A stretch of DNA of 39,533 nt, from NCBI GenBank assembly GCA_035260545.1, contig DATFUZ010000090.1, forward strand, positions 1-39,533. The letters are read 5' to 3'. Numbering within the stretch: the stretch's first letter is position 1; the number at the start of each line of letters is the position of its first letter. Position numbers and translations under genes: made by a program. The notes under the pieces are model-generated. The model was not told where the DNA came from. It did no database searches and saw only the letters and a program-made list of their open reading frames with translations. Shown here piece by piece: positions 17,393-25,744 of the stretch. Origin of the DNA: DATDDB01 sp035260545 (GTDB lineage: Bacteria; Pseudomonadota; Gammaproteobacteria; Burkholderiales; Gallionellaceae).

Positions 17393-20300
17393 ATGAATAA
17401 CAAAACCGTGTTCGTCAGGACCGCCAAAGGGGAAGCCGAAGCTTCCGGCGCAACATCGCTACTCTTCGGCGAGGCCAAACGCGTTTTCATTCTGGTGAAC
17501 AACAAGTCCACGGTGGACGACATGCGCAAGCACGCCGCGCCCAGCTTGCGCGCCGACCTCGAGGGCATTCTGGCGCAGCTCGAGCGCGACGAATTCATCC
17601 GCGACCGGGACGACAAGGGGCCGAAAAAGCCCGCCAGCAGCTTCTCGCCCAAGATTGCTTCCCCGAAAATCTCGGTTCCCCCGCAGGCTGCGGCGCCGCA
17701 AGGCGCGGCGGAGCAGGAGGATGCGCTGGACTTCACTTCCGGCCTGCACCCGCCCGTGCAGGATACCGGCGCGCCACCGGCTGCAGGCGGGGCCGGCAGC
17801 CCGTCGGCCAAAGATTTCGATTTCAGCGGTCTGGTGTCCGGCGCAAGCGGCGGGCAGCTCAAGCCGGCACAGCCCCCGGCCGGTCCTGACGAGATCGATT
17901 TTTCCAGCCTGATTTCGCCGCCGGCAGCCGGCACAACGCCGCCCGCTGCCGCGCCCAAGCCGGCGCCGGAGCAGAAGAAGGCAGGTCCCGCCGAAATCGA
18001 CTTTTCCAGCATCCTGTCCGGGGCGGCCCCGAGCGCCGATGCGGCCAGGAAGGACGCCGAAGCCAGCGCGGAAGCGGAGGCCAAGGCGCGGGCGGAGGCA
18101 GAAGCCAGGGCGCGGGCGGAGGCGGAAGCCAGGGCACGCGCGGAGGCAGAAGGCAGGGCACGCGCGGAGGCGGAGGCCAGGGCACGCGCGGAGGCGGAAG
18201 CCAAGGCACGCATGCGTGCGCAACTGGAAGCGAAAGCGCAAGCCGAAGCGGAAGCCAAGGCGCGGGCAGCCGCGGAGGAAAGAATGCGCGCCGAGGCAGA
18301 CGCGCGGGCGCGCGCCGAAGAGCGCACCAGGCAGGAGGCCGAAGCGCGGGCGCGCGCGGAGGCTGAGGCCAAGACCAGGATGCGCGCGGAGCTGGAGGCG
18401 AAAATGCGCGCCGAGGCCGAAGCCAAGGCCCGTGCGGAACTCGAAGCCAAGGCGCGCTCGGAAGCGCTGGCGCGGGCGCGCGCCGAAGCGGAAGCCCGAG
18501 CCCAGGCGGAAGCCCAAGCACGCGCGGACGCAGAACAGGCGAAAGCAGCGTCGTCGCTTGAAGAATTCGATCTATCCAGCCTTCTGCAATCTGCCGCGCC
18601 TGCGGGCGAGCCGGACCGGGCCAGGATAGAGGCCGAGGCGCGGATGCGTGCCGAGGCCGAGGCGAAGGCGCGGGCGGAAGCAGACGCCCGGATGCGGGGG
18701 GAGGCGGAGGCAAGGGAAAAGGCCGAGGCGGCGGCGCGGGCGCGAGTGCGTGCGGAGCTGGAAGCCGGCATGCGCAACCTGCAAGTCCCCGATCCGCGCA
18801 TGAGTTCCGGTCAGAACCAGGGCCGCAGCATGATTGCCACCGTGCTGTTTTTCGACGTCGTGGGCTACACCAAGCAATCCGTGGCCCGGCAGCTTGAACT
18901 GAAGGCGCAATTCAACGAGCTGATTTCCGGACTGATCGGTCACGTCGATGAAAATCAGCGCATCATCCTGGATACGGGGGACGGTGCGGCCATCGGCTTT
19001 CTGCAGCATCCCGAAGACGCGCTCGATGTCGCTCTGAAGTTCCGGGCGGCGGTCACCGTAAACGGCCATCGCGACTATCCCGATCTGAAGGTGCGGGCCG
19101 GTATACATCTGGGGCCGGTGAATGTCATGAAGGACATGAACGGCCAGCTCAATATGGTCGGTGACGGCATTAACGACGCCCAGCGCATCATGAGCTTTTC
19201 CGGCGTCGATCAGATATACATCTCGCGTGCATATTTCGATGTCATTTCCCGCCTGACGCCGGACTCGGCCGGCCTGTTCAAATACCAGGGAACGCAGAAG
19301 GACAAGCACGGGCGCGATCACCAGGTTTACCAGGTTCTCGGTGACGGCACGGGCATGTCCGGACGTATGGCGGCGCAGCCGTCCGGCGGTGTGGAATCGC
19401 TGCTTCAGGACCTGTCCGTGATGTTGCGTGAGGAACCGCCGGCGCCTGCGGCGCCGCGTGCCGCCGCGCCGTCACCGGCGGCTTCGGGCGAATGGCAGGC
19501 CATGGAAATACCGGGTGCGCCACAGGCGCCGCAGGAGCGGCGCGTGGACATGGCGCAGGCAGAAGCTGAGGCCCGCGCCCGCGCGCAGCAGGAAGCCGCG
19601 CGTGCCCGCGCCGAAGAAGAGGCCGCACGTGCGCAGGCAGCGGAAGAGGAAGCCGCCCGCGCCCGCGACGAAGAGGCGGCGCGCAAGCTGGCCGCCGACC
19701 AAGCCAAGGCCTTTGCCGAGGCGGAAAAGCGCGCGCGCAAGATTGCGGAGGCGGAAGAGAAGGCGCGTCAGCGCGAAGCCAAGGCACAGGCGAAAGCGCA
19801 GGCGAAGGAATCGAAGAAGCGCGCCAAGCAGGAGGTGGCTGCCGCCGCGCAGAGCGCGCGCCAGATGGAGGCGCGCAAGAAAGCGGCCCGCCCGATGCGC
19901 GCGACGCACGGTTTCCCTGTCTTCAAGACACTGTTTTTGCTGATCGCACTGGCGGTCGCGGCTGTCGTGGGGTTGCCGAATTTCTGGCCAATGCAGGCCT
20001 ATATCCCGCAGGTGGAACAGGAGCTGTCCAGCCAACTCGGCCAGCCGGTGCGCGTCGCGGGGATGCACGTGACGACGGTGCCCGCGCCTAGGCTGGATCT
20101 GGAGGGTGTGACCATAGGCAAAGCGGAGCAACTGAAGATAGGCCACGTTGCGCTGTATTTTGACCCACTGAGCCTCCCCAGCCGTGTCAAGACGCTTACC
20201 CGGGTGGATGTGGAACACGTCTCGGTGAATGCGGACACGTTTATGGCTGCCGCGCCCTGGCTGCTTGCTGCGGGGTCCAGCGGAACATATCCGCTGCAAA

Positions 20301-21112
20301 CCATGGAGCTGAAGGATGTGCGCATCGCGGGCAGCGCGCCGCTTCCCGCTTTCGGCGGAAAGATCACGTTCGATGCCTACGGCAAGGTCGCCAGGGCGCG
20401 CCTGGTCAGCCGTGACGGCAAGTATGGCGTCGTGCTCGAGCCCAAGGACCGTGCTCATACGCATGTCGAGGTAAGTGTCAGCGATGGATCCTTGCCGCTG
20501 CTGCCTGCCATCGAGTTTGGCGATCTGGAACTGGCCGGGGATATGGCGGGCAATGCGATCAATTTCACCAGCCTGTCCGGCAATCTCTATGGCGGCTCGA
20601 TAACCGGGGTTGCAGCGCTGTCCTGGCAGAACGGCTGGCAAGTGCAGGGAAATGCGAGCTTCCAGTCCATCGTGATGAAGCAGGCGTTACCCGGGCTGAA
20701 GGTCACCGGCGAGCTGGAAGGCGCTGCCGCGTTCGTGCTGAACGGGGCGAACCTGGCTCAATTGACCAGTGCGCCGCACCTGGACGGCACGTTCCGGGTG
20801 AAAGATGGCCAGATTGACGGCATCGACGTGGCGGAAACGCTGCGCACCGATACCCGCCAGGCCGCTGCGGGCCAGACCCATTTCGATACGATGAACGGAT
20901 CCATGCGGCTGGATTCCGGCGGCATGCACCTCAAGCCCATCAAGATCGGCGCGGGCGCGCTAAGCATCAATGGGTCCGCCGACGCCACGCTGGACGGCGC
21001 GCTGTCCGGGCATTTCCTGGTGGATACCAGCAGGGTGCGGGTGGGGCTCGGCACGCTACCGCTGCACTTGGGCGGCACGGTCACCGTGCCGGTGTGGGCT
21101 GTGGGACGCTAG
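17393..21112 (+). CDS. Fusion protein: class III nucleotidyl cyclase domain, helical repeat rods, membrane segment and AsmA-like periplasmic domain
   Basis: I recognise the domains but not a named family. The 1239-residue product has: residues 1-75, a small folded domain, possibly winged-helix; 76-215, a Pro/Ala-rich linker; 221-385 and 408-460, Ala/Glu/Arg rods; about 480-650, a class III adenylate/guanylate cyclase domain (MIATVLFFDVVGYT); 720-838, a third charged helical stretch; 844-861, one membrane segment; 866-1239, an AsmA-like domain (QLGQPVRVAGMHVTT...RLDLEGVTIGK). Metal Asp488 and Asp530, Asn594 and Arg598 of the cyclase site are present, but the two purine-selecting positions are Leu526 and Asn587 instead of Lys and Asp. 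The motif DFSSL or a variant occurs five times in the linkers. Predicted topology is cyclase inside, AsmA domain in the periplasm. The ATG has only a weak AAGG site. Enzymatic product and envelope role are unknown. Confidence 0.85.
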   Translation: MNNKTVFVRTAKGEAEASGATSLLFGEAKRVFILVNNKSTVDDMRKHAAPSLRADLEGILAQLERDEFIRDRDDKGPKKPASSFSPKIASPKISVPPQAAAPQGAAEQEDALDFTSGLHPPVQDTGAPPAAGGAGSPSAKDFDFSGLVSGASGGQLKPAQPPAGPDEIDFSSLISPPAAGTTPPAAAPKPAPEQKKAGPAEIDFSSILSGAAPSADAARKDAEASAEAEAKARAEAEARARAEAEARARAEAEGRARAEAEARARAEAEAKARMRAQLEAKAQAEAEAKARAAAEERMRAEADARARAEERTRQEAEARARAEAEAKTRMRAELEAKMRAEAEAKARAELEAKARSEALARARAEAEARAQAEAQARADAEQAKAASSLEEFDLSSLLQSAAPAGEPDRARIEAEARMRAEAEAKARAEADARMRGEAEAREKAEAAARARVRAELEAGMRNLQVPDPRMSSGQNQGRSMIATVLFFDVVGYTKQSVARQLELKAQFNELISGLIGHVDENQRIILDTGDGAAIGFLQHPEDALDVALKFRAAVTVNGHRDYPDLKVRAGIHLGPVNVMKDMNGQLNMVGDGINDAQRIMSFSGVDQIYISRAYFDVISRLTPDSAGLFKYQGTQKDKHGRDHQVYQVLGDGTGMSGRMAAQPSGGVESLLQDLSVMLREEPPAPAAPRAAAPSPAASGEWQAMEIPGAPQAPQERRVDMAQAEAEARARAQQEAARARAEEEAARAQAAEEEAARARDEEAARKLAADQAKAFAEAEKRARKIAEAEEKARQREAKAQAKAQAKESKKRAKQEVAAAAQSARQMEARKKAARPMRATHGFPVFKTLFLLIALAVAAVVGLPNFWPMQAYIPQVEQELSSQLGQPVRVAGMHVTTVPAPRLDLEGVTIGKAEQLKIGHVALYFDPLSLPSRVKTLTRVDVEHVSVNADTFMAAAPWLLAAGSSGTYPLQTMELKDVRIAGSAPLPAFGGKITFDAYGKVARARLVSRDGKYGVVLEPKDRAHTHVEVSVSDGSLPLLPAIEFGDLELAGDMAGNAINFTSLSGNLYGGSITGVAALSWQNGWQVQGNASFQSIVMKQALPGLKVTGELEGAAAFVLNGANLAQLTSAPHLDGTFRVKDGQIDGIDVAETLRTDTRQAAAGQTHFDTMNGSMRLDSGGMHLKPIKIGAGALSINGSADATLDGALSGHFLVDTSRVRVGLGTLPLHLGGTVTVPVWAVGR
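18080..18199 (+). repeat. Five tandem 24-base repeats encoding the 8-residue unit A(R/K)ARAEAE
   Basis: Units begin at 18080, 18104, 18128, 18152 and 18176 and differ by only a few bases each. They sit in frame inside the first helical rod of the cyclase-AsmA gene, so changes in copy number would lengthen or shorten the rod by 8 residues without a frameshift. Degenerate versions of the unit continue to about 18545. Confidence 0.85.
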
Positions 21113-21176
21113 ACGCCAGAGTATTCGATGCGCCGGTGCGCGGACAAGCCGTTCCGGGCGCCGGCTAGCGCACCAT

Positions 21177-22370
21177 TCAGGACACTGCCTTGGCGATACG
21201 TGCCAGCGCCGCTTTGAGATTTTCCATGGAAGTGGCGAACGAGATGCGGAAGTAGCCTTCGCTGCCAAACGCGGATCCGGGCACCACCGCCACGCCGCCC
21301 TCGGCGAGCAGGTACTCGGTCAGCGCAAGATCGGTCGCCGCGGCTATCTTGCCTTGCCGATGCAGCCGGGCGATGGCTTCCCGCGCGTCCGGAAAGGCGT
21401 AGAACGCGCCGCCTGCCTTCAGGCACCGGATGCCGGGCATCTTGTTGAATTCCGCCACCACGAACCCATGCCGCTCGCGGAATGCCTTGATCATCGGGGC
21501 GAGACAGTTCTGGTCCCCGTTGAGCGCGGCCTCGGCTGCCGCCTGGGAGATCGAGGTCGGGTTGGAAGTGCTCTGCGACTGCACATTTTCCATGGCCGTG
21601 ATGATGTCCTCGGGTCCCGCCGCATAGCCGATGCGCCAGCCGGTCATCGCATATGCCTTGGATACGCCGTTGAGCACAATGGTGCGCGGGTAGAGGTCGG
21701 GGCAGGCATTCAGGATGTTGTTGAACTTGTCGTCCGTCAGCGCAATATGCTCGTACATGTCGTCGGTGGCGATGAGCACGTCAGGATGGCGGCGCAAAAC
21801 CTCGCCCAGCGCCTTCAGGTCGTTCAGCGTGTACACCGTGCCGGTGGGATTGCTGGGGCTGTTGATGATGACCATCCGCGTTCTGGGTGTGATGGCCGCC
21901 TCCAGTTGAGACGCCGTCATCTTGAAGCCCTGCGCGATGTCGGTATGCACGAAGACGGGGACGCCCTCGGCGATGGCCACCATGTCGGGGTAGGAGACCC
22001 AGTAGGGCGCCGTGATGATGACTTCGTCGCCGGGATCGATTACTGCCAGGATCAGATTGAACAGGCTCTGTTTGCCGCCGCAGGAGACAAGTATCTGTCT
22101 GGCGTTGTACTCCAGTTCGTTTTCGCGGCGGAACTTGGCGATGACCGCCTGCTTCAGGCCGGCGGTGCCGCCGACTGCCGTGTACTTGGTGAAGCCTTGG
22201 TTGATGGCGGCGATTGCCGCTTCCTTGATGTGTTGGGGAGTGTCGAAATCGGGTTCCCCTGTGCCCAGCCCGATGATGTCCTTCCCTTCGGCCTTCAGTT
22301 TCGCAGCACGCGCCGCCACGGAAAGAGTGGGGGAGGGTTTGATGGCGCGTACGCGGGCGGATAAGTTCAC
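21177..22370 (-). CDS. PLP-dependent class I aminotransferase (aspartate aminotransferase-like)
   Basis: This fold-type I enzyme transfers amino groups between an amino acid and 2-oxoglutarate or oxaloacetate. The 397-residue product has the N-terminal arm IKPSPTLSVAARAAKLKAEG and IGLGTGEPDFDTP typical of the I-gamma subgroup (aspartate/prephenate aminotransferases), the NPTG motif with Asn174, the PLP aspartate in ATDDMYEH, Schiff-base Lys238 in SKAYAMTGWRIGY and the carboxylate-binding Arg in YFRISFAT. Subgroup knowledge suggests aspartate, and perhaps prephenate, as substrate; the exact specificity is inferred. It runs convergent to the cyclase-AsmA gene, 64 bases away, with no obvious terminator between them. 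Confidence 0.93.
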   Translation of the reverse strand: MNLSARVRAIKPSPTLSVAARAAKLKAEGKDIIGLGTGEPDFDTPQHIKEAAIAAINQGFTKYTAVGGTAGLKQAVIAKFRRENELEYNARQILVSCGGKQSLFNLILAVIDPGDEVIITAPYWVSYPDMVAIAEGVPVFVHTDIAQGFKMTASQLEAAITPRTRMVIINSPSNPTGTVYTLNDLKALGEVLRRHPDVLIATDDMYEHIALTDDKFNNILNACPDLYPRTIVLNGVSKAYAMTGWRIGYAAGPEDIITAMENVQSQSTSNPTSISQAAAEAALNGDQNCLAPMIKAFRERHGFVVAEFNKMPGIRCLKAGGAFYAFPDAREAIARLHRQGKIAAATDLALTEYLLAEGGVAVVPGSAFGSEGYFRISFATSMENLKAALARIAKAVS

Positions 22371-22400
22371 GTTTGGTCCTCAGACTATGCGATAAAGTAA

Positions 22401-22406
22401 ATTATA
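22401..22406 (-). promoter_or_regulatory. -10 element of the aminotransferase promoter
   Basis: A perfect TATAAT on the minus strand, 30 bases before the aminotransferase ATG. No convincing -35 is seen. Confidence 0.5.
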
Positions 22407-22466
22407 CCCGGAGCGGCAAAAGAAGAAACGGGGCGACGACGATATAGAGAGGGGGGTGGCGATTGC

Positions 22467-22988
22467 TCACAGCCCGGCCAGCCACATGCGCAGCCTCAGC
22501 CCGATGTTCGTGGTGTACCCGACCGTGATGAAGCGCACCGTTCCGTCGGGCGAGATAATGAAGCTGGCTGGGACGGCGTTCACCCCCCAGCGCTGCGCCA
22601 TGACCCCATTGGGGTCATTCAGGACCGGAAAATCAATATGTTGTTTTCTCGCATAACGGGCTAGCTCATCCGCCGGACCGCTTTGCATGGCGATGGTAAT
22701 GCTGCCGGGATAGGCATGGACCACGGAGGAGATCGAGTCCTGGTCAGCCAGGCAAATCCCGCACCACGTCGCCCAGAAGTGCACCAGCACCGGCTTTCCG
22801 GGGTGCGCGGGCAGGGTATAAAGCTGTCCGGCCAGGGTGTAACCGCTCAGGGCCGGCGCCGGCCCGCTGGGCATGTCTCGCTGCTGCCAGGCGCGATAGC
22901 CCACGAACAGCGACAGCAGGATGATGACCTCCAGGACCGGACGAATCCATTTTTTCCGGTTCGGCGGGGAGGCGGGCGCATTAGACAT
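22467..22988 (-). CDS. Membrane-anchored thioredoxin-like (TlpA/ScsD-type) protein
   Basis: The 173-residue product has a short basic N-terminus (NRKKWIRPVLE), one membrane anchor (VIILLSLFVGYRAW), and a periplasmic thioredoxin domain with active site TWCGIC (Cys76, Cys79) and cis-proline loop NAVPASFIISPDG. It resembles TlpA/ScsD thiol oxidoreductases, which act on exported proteins with cysteines; the partner is unknown. It could support the CcmG/CcmH pathway encoded 6 kb away, but that is inference. No ribosome site precedes the ATG, and a TACAAT -10 box ends only 7 bases before it, so the mRNA may be leaderless. The aminotransferase promoter lies just downstream, so the two need not be co-transcribed. 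Confidence 0.88.
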   Translation of the reverse strand: MSNAPASPPNRKKWIRPVLEVIILLSLFVGYRAWQQRDMPSGPAPALSGYTLAGQLYTLPAHPGKPVLVHFWATWCGICLADQDSISSVVHAYPGSITIAMQSGPADELARYARKQHIDFPVLNDPNGVMAQRWGVNAVPASFIISPDGTVRFITVGYTTNIGLRLRMWLAGL

Positions 22989-22995
22989 GGCTGAT

Positions 22996-23024
22996 ATTGT
23001 ACGCCTACGCGGGTGCGCCGGAAA
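22996..23024 (-). promoter_or_regulatory. Putative promoter placing the start at the ATG of the thioredoxin-like gene
   Basis: On the minus strand TTTCCG (23024-23019), 17 bases, then TACAAT (23001-22996). Seven bases separate the -10 from the ATG at 22988, so transcription would begin at or next to the A of the start codon. The -35 match is weak (3 of 6). Confidence 0.4.
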
Positions 23025-23155
23025 GATGCGGCAAACGCCGCCAAAAGCCCCGTCAGACCAGGTTCGGATGCGGCAACCGGCGGGTGCCCGGCCGCAACGG
23101 CGCCGGGCAATCATTCCATTTTGCCGTTACAATGTCATGTTCCGAGGAACTGCGC

Positions 23156-25180
23156 ATGAACATCATCACCTTTCCTGACAGTCCATACCGCCTGCACCAG
23201 CCGTTCGAGCCGTCCGGCGACCAGCCCGCGGCCATCGCGCAACTGGTGGAAGGCATAGCAGACGGCCTGTCGTTCCAGACGCTGCTGGGAGTGACCGGTT
23301 CCGGCAAGACCTTCACCATGGCGAACGTCATCGCGCACACCGGCCGCCCCGCCATCATCATGGCGCCGAACAAGACGCTGGCGGCGCAGCTTTATTCCGA
23401 GATGCGCGAGTTCTTTCCGGAAAACGCCGTGGAGTATTTCGTGTCCTACTACGATTACTACCAGCCGGAGGCTTATGTGCCGTCGCGTGACGTGTATATC
23501 GAGAAGGACTCCAGCATCAACGAACAGATCGAGCAGATGCGCCTCTCCGCCACCAAATCGCTGCTGGAACGGCCCGATGCGGTGATCGTGGCCACCGTCT
23601 CGGCGATCTACGGCATAGGCGACCCGGTGGACTACCACGGCATGATCCTGCACCTGCGCGAGCATGAAAAGATGCCGCAGCGCGATGTGATCAAGCGCCT
23701 CACCGCGATGCAGTACGAGCGCAACGACATGGAATTCGGCCGTGGCCATTTTCGCGTGCGCGGCGACGTGATCGACATCTTCCCGGCGGAAAACAGCGAC
23801 CACGCGCTGCGCCTGACGCTGTTCGACGACGAGGTTGAGTCGCTCTCCGTGTTCGATCCGTTGACCGGACACATCGTCAGCCGGGTGCCGCGCTTCACCG
23901 TCTATCCGTCCAGCCATTACGTCACGCCGCGTGAGACCACCCTGCGCGCCATCGAGACCATCAAGGTCGAACTGGCGGAGCGCATTGCCTTCTTCCAGCA
24001 GGAGAACAAGCTGGTCGAGGCCCAGCGCATCGAGCAGCGCACGCGCCACGACCTGGAGATGCTGGCCGAGATCGGCTTCTGCAAGGGCATCGAAAACTAT
24101 TCGCGCCACCTCTCCGGCCGCAAGGCGGGCGATGCGCCGCCGACCCTGATGGACTATCTGCCGCCGGATGCGCTGATGTTCATCGACGAGAGTCACGTCA
24201 CCATTCCGCAGATCGGCGGCATGTACAAGGGCGACCGCGCGCGCAAGGAAAACCTGGTCAACTACGGCTTCCGCCTGCCCTCCGCGCTGGACAACCGGCC
24301 ACTGCGCTTCGACGAATTCGAAAAGGTGATGCGCCAGGCCGTTTTCATCTCGGCCACCCCCGCGAACTACGAAGCCGAACACGCGGGGCGGGTGGTGGAG
24401 CAGGTGGTGCGCCCCACCGGTCTGGTCGATCCGGTCATCGAAGTGCGTCCCGCCACCAATCAGGTGGACGACCTGATGTCGGAGGCCACCGCGCGCATCA
24501 AGGCCGGGGAGCGGGTGCTCGCGACCACGCTCACCAAGCGCATGGCGGAACAGCTCACCGAATACTTTGCAGAGCACGGCATCAAGGTGCGCTACCTGCA
24601 CTCCGACGTGGAAACGGTGGAGCGGGTGGAGATCATACGCGACCTCAGGCTGGGCCTGTTCGACGTGCTGGTGGGCATCAATCTGCTGCGCGAGGGGCTG
24701 GATATTCCCGAGGTCTCGCTGGTCGCGATCCTGGATGCAGACAAGGAAGGTTTCCTGCGCTCCGAGCGTTCGCTGATCCAGACCATAGGCCGTGCCGCGC
24801 GCCATATCCATGGAACCGCCCTGCTGTATGCGGACAGGATCACCGATTCCATGCGGCACGCGATAGATGAAACCGAGCGCCGGCGCCACAAGCAGCAGGA
24901 TTACAACGCGGCGCACGGCATCACGCCACAGGGCGTGGTCAAACGCATCAGGGACATCATAGACACCGAATACGACATGGATGCGGAGCGCGCGCAACTC
25001 AAGGCCGCACAGGAGAACGCGAAGTATCTTGCGATGAGTGAAAAGGACGTCTCGAAGGAGATCGCGCGCCTGGAAAAGGAAATGCTGCAGGCCGCCAAGA
25101 ACCTGGAATTCGAGCGGGCGGCGCAACTGCGCGACCAGTTGAAGAAATTGCGCGACAGCGTGTTTATCTCACCGGTGTAG
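23156..25180 (+). CDS. uvrB: Excinuclease ABC subunit B (UvrB)
   Basis: UvrB is the damage-verifying helicase-like subunit of nucleotide excision repair; it is loaded by UvrA and recruits UvrC. The 674-residue product has Walker A GVTGSGKT at 45-52, the beta-hairpin region SYYDYYQPEAYVPSRD that probes DNA, helicase motifs (MFIDESHVTIPQ, FISATPANYE, GRAARH) and the C-terminal UVR domain (NLEFERAAQLRDQLKKLRD) that contacts UvrC. The frame is open upstream to 22997, but ATG 23156 gives the standard N-terminus MNIITFPDSPYRLHQPFEP and has GAGGA 8 bases before it. A TACAAT at 23128-23133 may be the -10 box; I see no LexA-like site. Confidence 0.97.
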   Translation: MNIITFPDSPYRLHQPFEPSGDQPAAIAQLVEGIADGLSFQTLLGVTGSGKTFTMANVIAHTGRPAIIMAPNKTLAAQLYSEMREFFPENAVEYFVSYYDYYQPEAYVPSRDVYIEKDSSINEQIEQMRLSATKSLLERPDAVIVATVSAIYGIGDPVDYHGMILHLREHEKMPQRDVIKRLTAMQYERNDMEFGRGHFRVRGDVIDIFPAENSDHALRLTLFDDEVESLSVFDPLTGHIVSRVPRFTVYPSSHYVTPRETTLRAIETIKVELAERIAFFQQENKLVEAQRIEQRTRHDLEMLAEIGFCKGIENYSRHLSGRKAGDAPPTLMDYLPPDALMFIDESHVTIPQIGGMYKGDRARKENLVNYGFRLPSALDNRPLRFDEFEKVMRQAVFISATPANYEAEHAGRVVEQVVRPTGLVDPVIEVRPATNQVDDLMSEATARIKAGERVLATTLTKRMAEQLTEYFAEHGIKVRYLHSDVETVERVEIIRDLRLGLFDVLVGINLLREGLDIPEVSLVAILDADKEGFLRSERSLIQTIGRAARHIHGTALLYADRITDSMRHAIDETERRRHKQQDYNAAHGITPQGVVKRIRDIIDTEYDMDAERAQLKAAQENAKYLAMSEKDVSKEIARLEKEMLQAAKNLEFERAAQLRDQLKKLRDSVFISPV

Positions 25181-25187
25181 GAATGAC

Positions 25188-25664
25188 ATGAAGGTCAAGG
25201 TACTGTTTGTGTGCATGGGCAACATCTGCCGCTCGCCCACGGCGGAAGCCGTATTCCGGCGCCAGGTCGAGGAAGCCGGGCTGGAGAAGGAAATCTACAT
25301 CGACTCGGCAGGCACGCATGACTATCACATCGGTGAGCCGCCCGACCCGCGCACACAACAGGCCGCCAGGCTGCGCGGCTACGACATGAGCGGGCTGCGC
25401 GGACGCCAGGTGAGCCGTGCCGACTTTGCCAGCTTCGACTATGTGCTGGCGATGGACGGCGCCAATCTGTCCATGCTGGAACGCCTGCAGCCGGCCGATG
25501 CCAAGGGCCATCTCGGCCTGTTCCTTGAATTTGCGTCCCGGCATCAGGCGCGAGAGGTGCCGGATCCGTATTACGGCGGCGACGCAGGTTTCGAGCGGGT
25601 GCTGGATATGGTGGAAGACGCCAGCGCGGGCCTGCTCGAACACGTCCGGCGGCACGATTTCTAG
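25188..25664 (+). CDS. Low-molecular-weight protein-tyrosine phosphatase
   Basis: The 158-residue product has the phosphate loop CMGNICRS with nucleophile Cys9 and Arg15 (CX5R), directly followed by PTAEAVFR, and the general-acid loop VPDPYYGG with Asp126. This is the complete catalytic set of LMW-PTPs (arsenate-reductase-like fold). Family members dephosphorylate protein tyrosines, for example on exopolysaccharide kinases (Wzb type), but no kinase or capsule gene is near. It begins 7 bases after the uvrB stop and is therefore probably co-transcribed with uvrB. Substrate is unknown. The unit ends in a strong terminator 31 bases downstream. Confidence 0.94.
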   Translation: MKVKVLFVCMGNICRSPTAEAVFRRQVEEAGLEKEIYIDSAGTHDYHIGEPPDPRTQQAARLRGYDMSGLRGRQVSRADFASFDYVLAMDGANLSMLERLQPADAKGHLGLFLEFASRHQAREVPDPYYGGDAGFERVLDMVEDASAGLLEHVRRHDF

Positions 25665-25695
25665 GCGGCCGCTCCAGCCGAAAAAAAGCGCCCGA

Positions 25696-25731
25696 AAAAA
25701 AACCGCATGGATTGCACCATGCGGTTTTTTT
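25696..25731. terminator. Bidirectional terminator between the phosphatase gene and rne
   Basis: A perfect 15-bp stem: seven A plus CCGCATGG, a 6-base loop, then CCATGCGG plus seven T. It serves the plus-strand uvrB-phosphatase unit and the minus-strand rne gene, whose stop is 14 bases away. Confidence 0.93.
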
Positions 25732-25744
25732 CCGCGAGGACCGC

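Noticed and set aside
21113..21426. A 105-codon minus-strand frame overlapping the aminotransferase end
   Set aside because: It is an alternate frame of the aminotransferase gene and shows no recognisable features.
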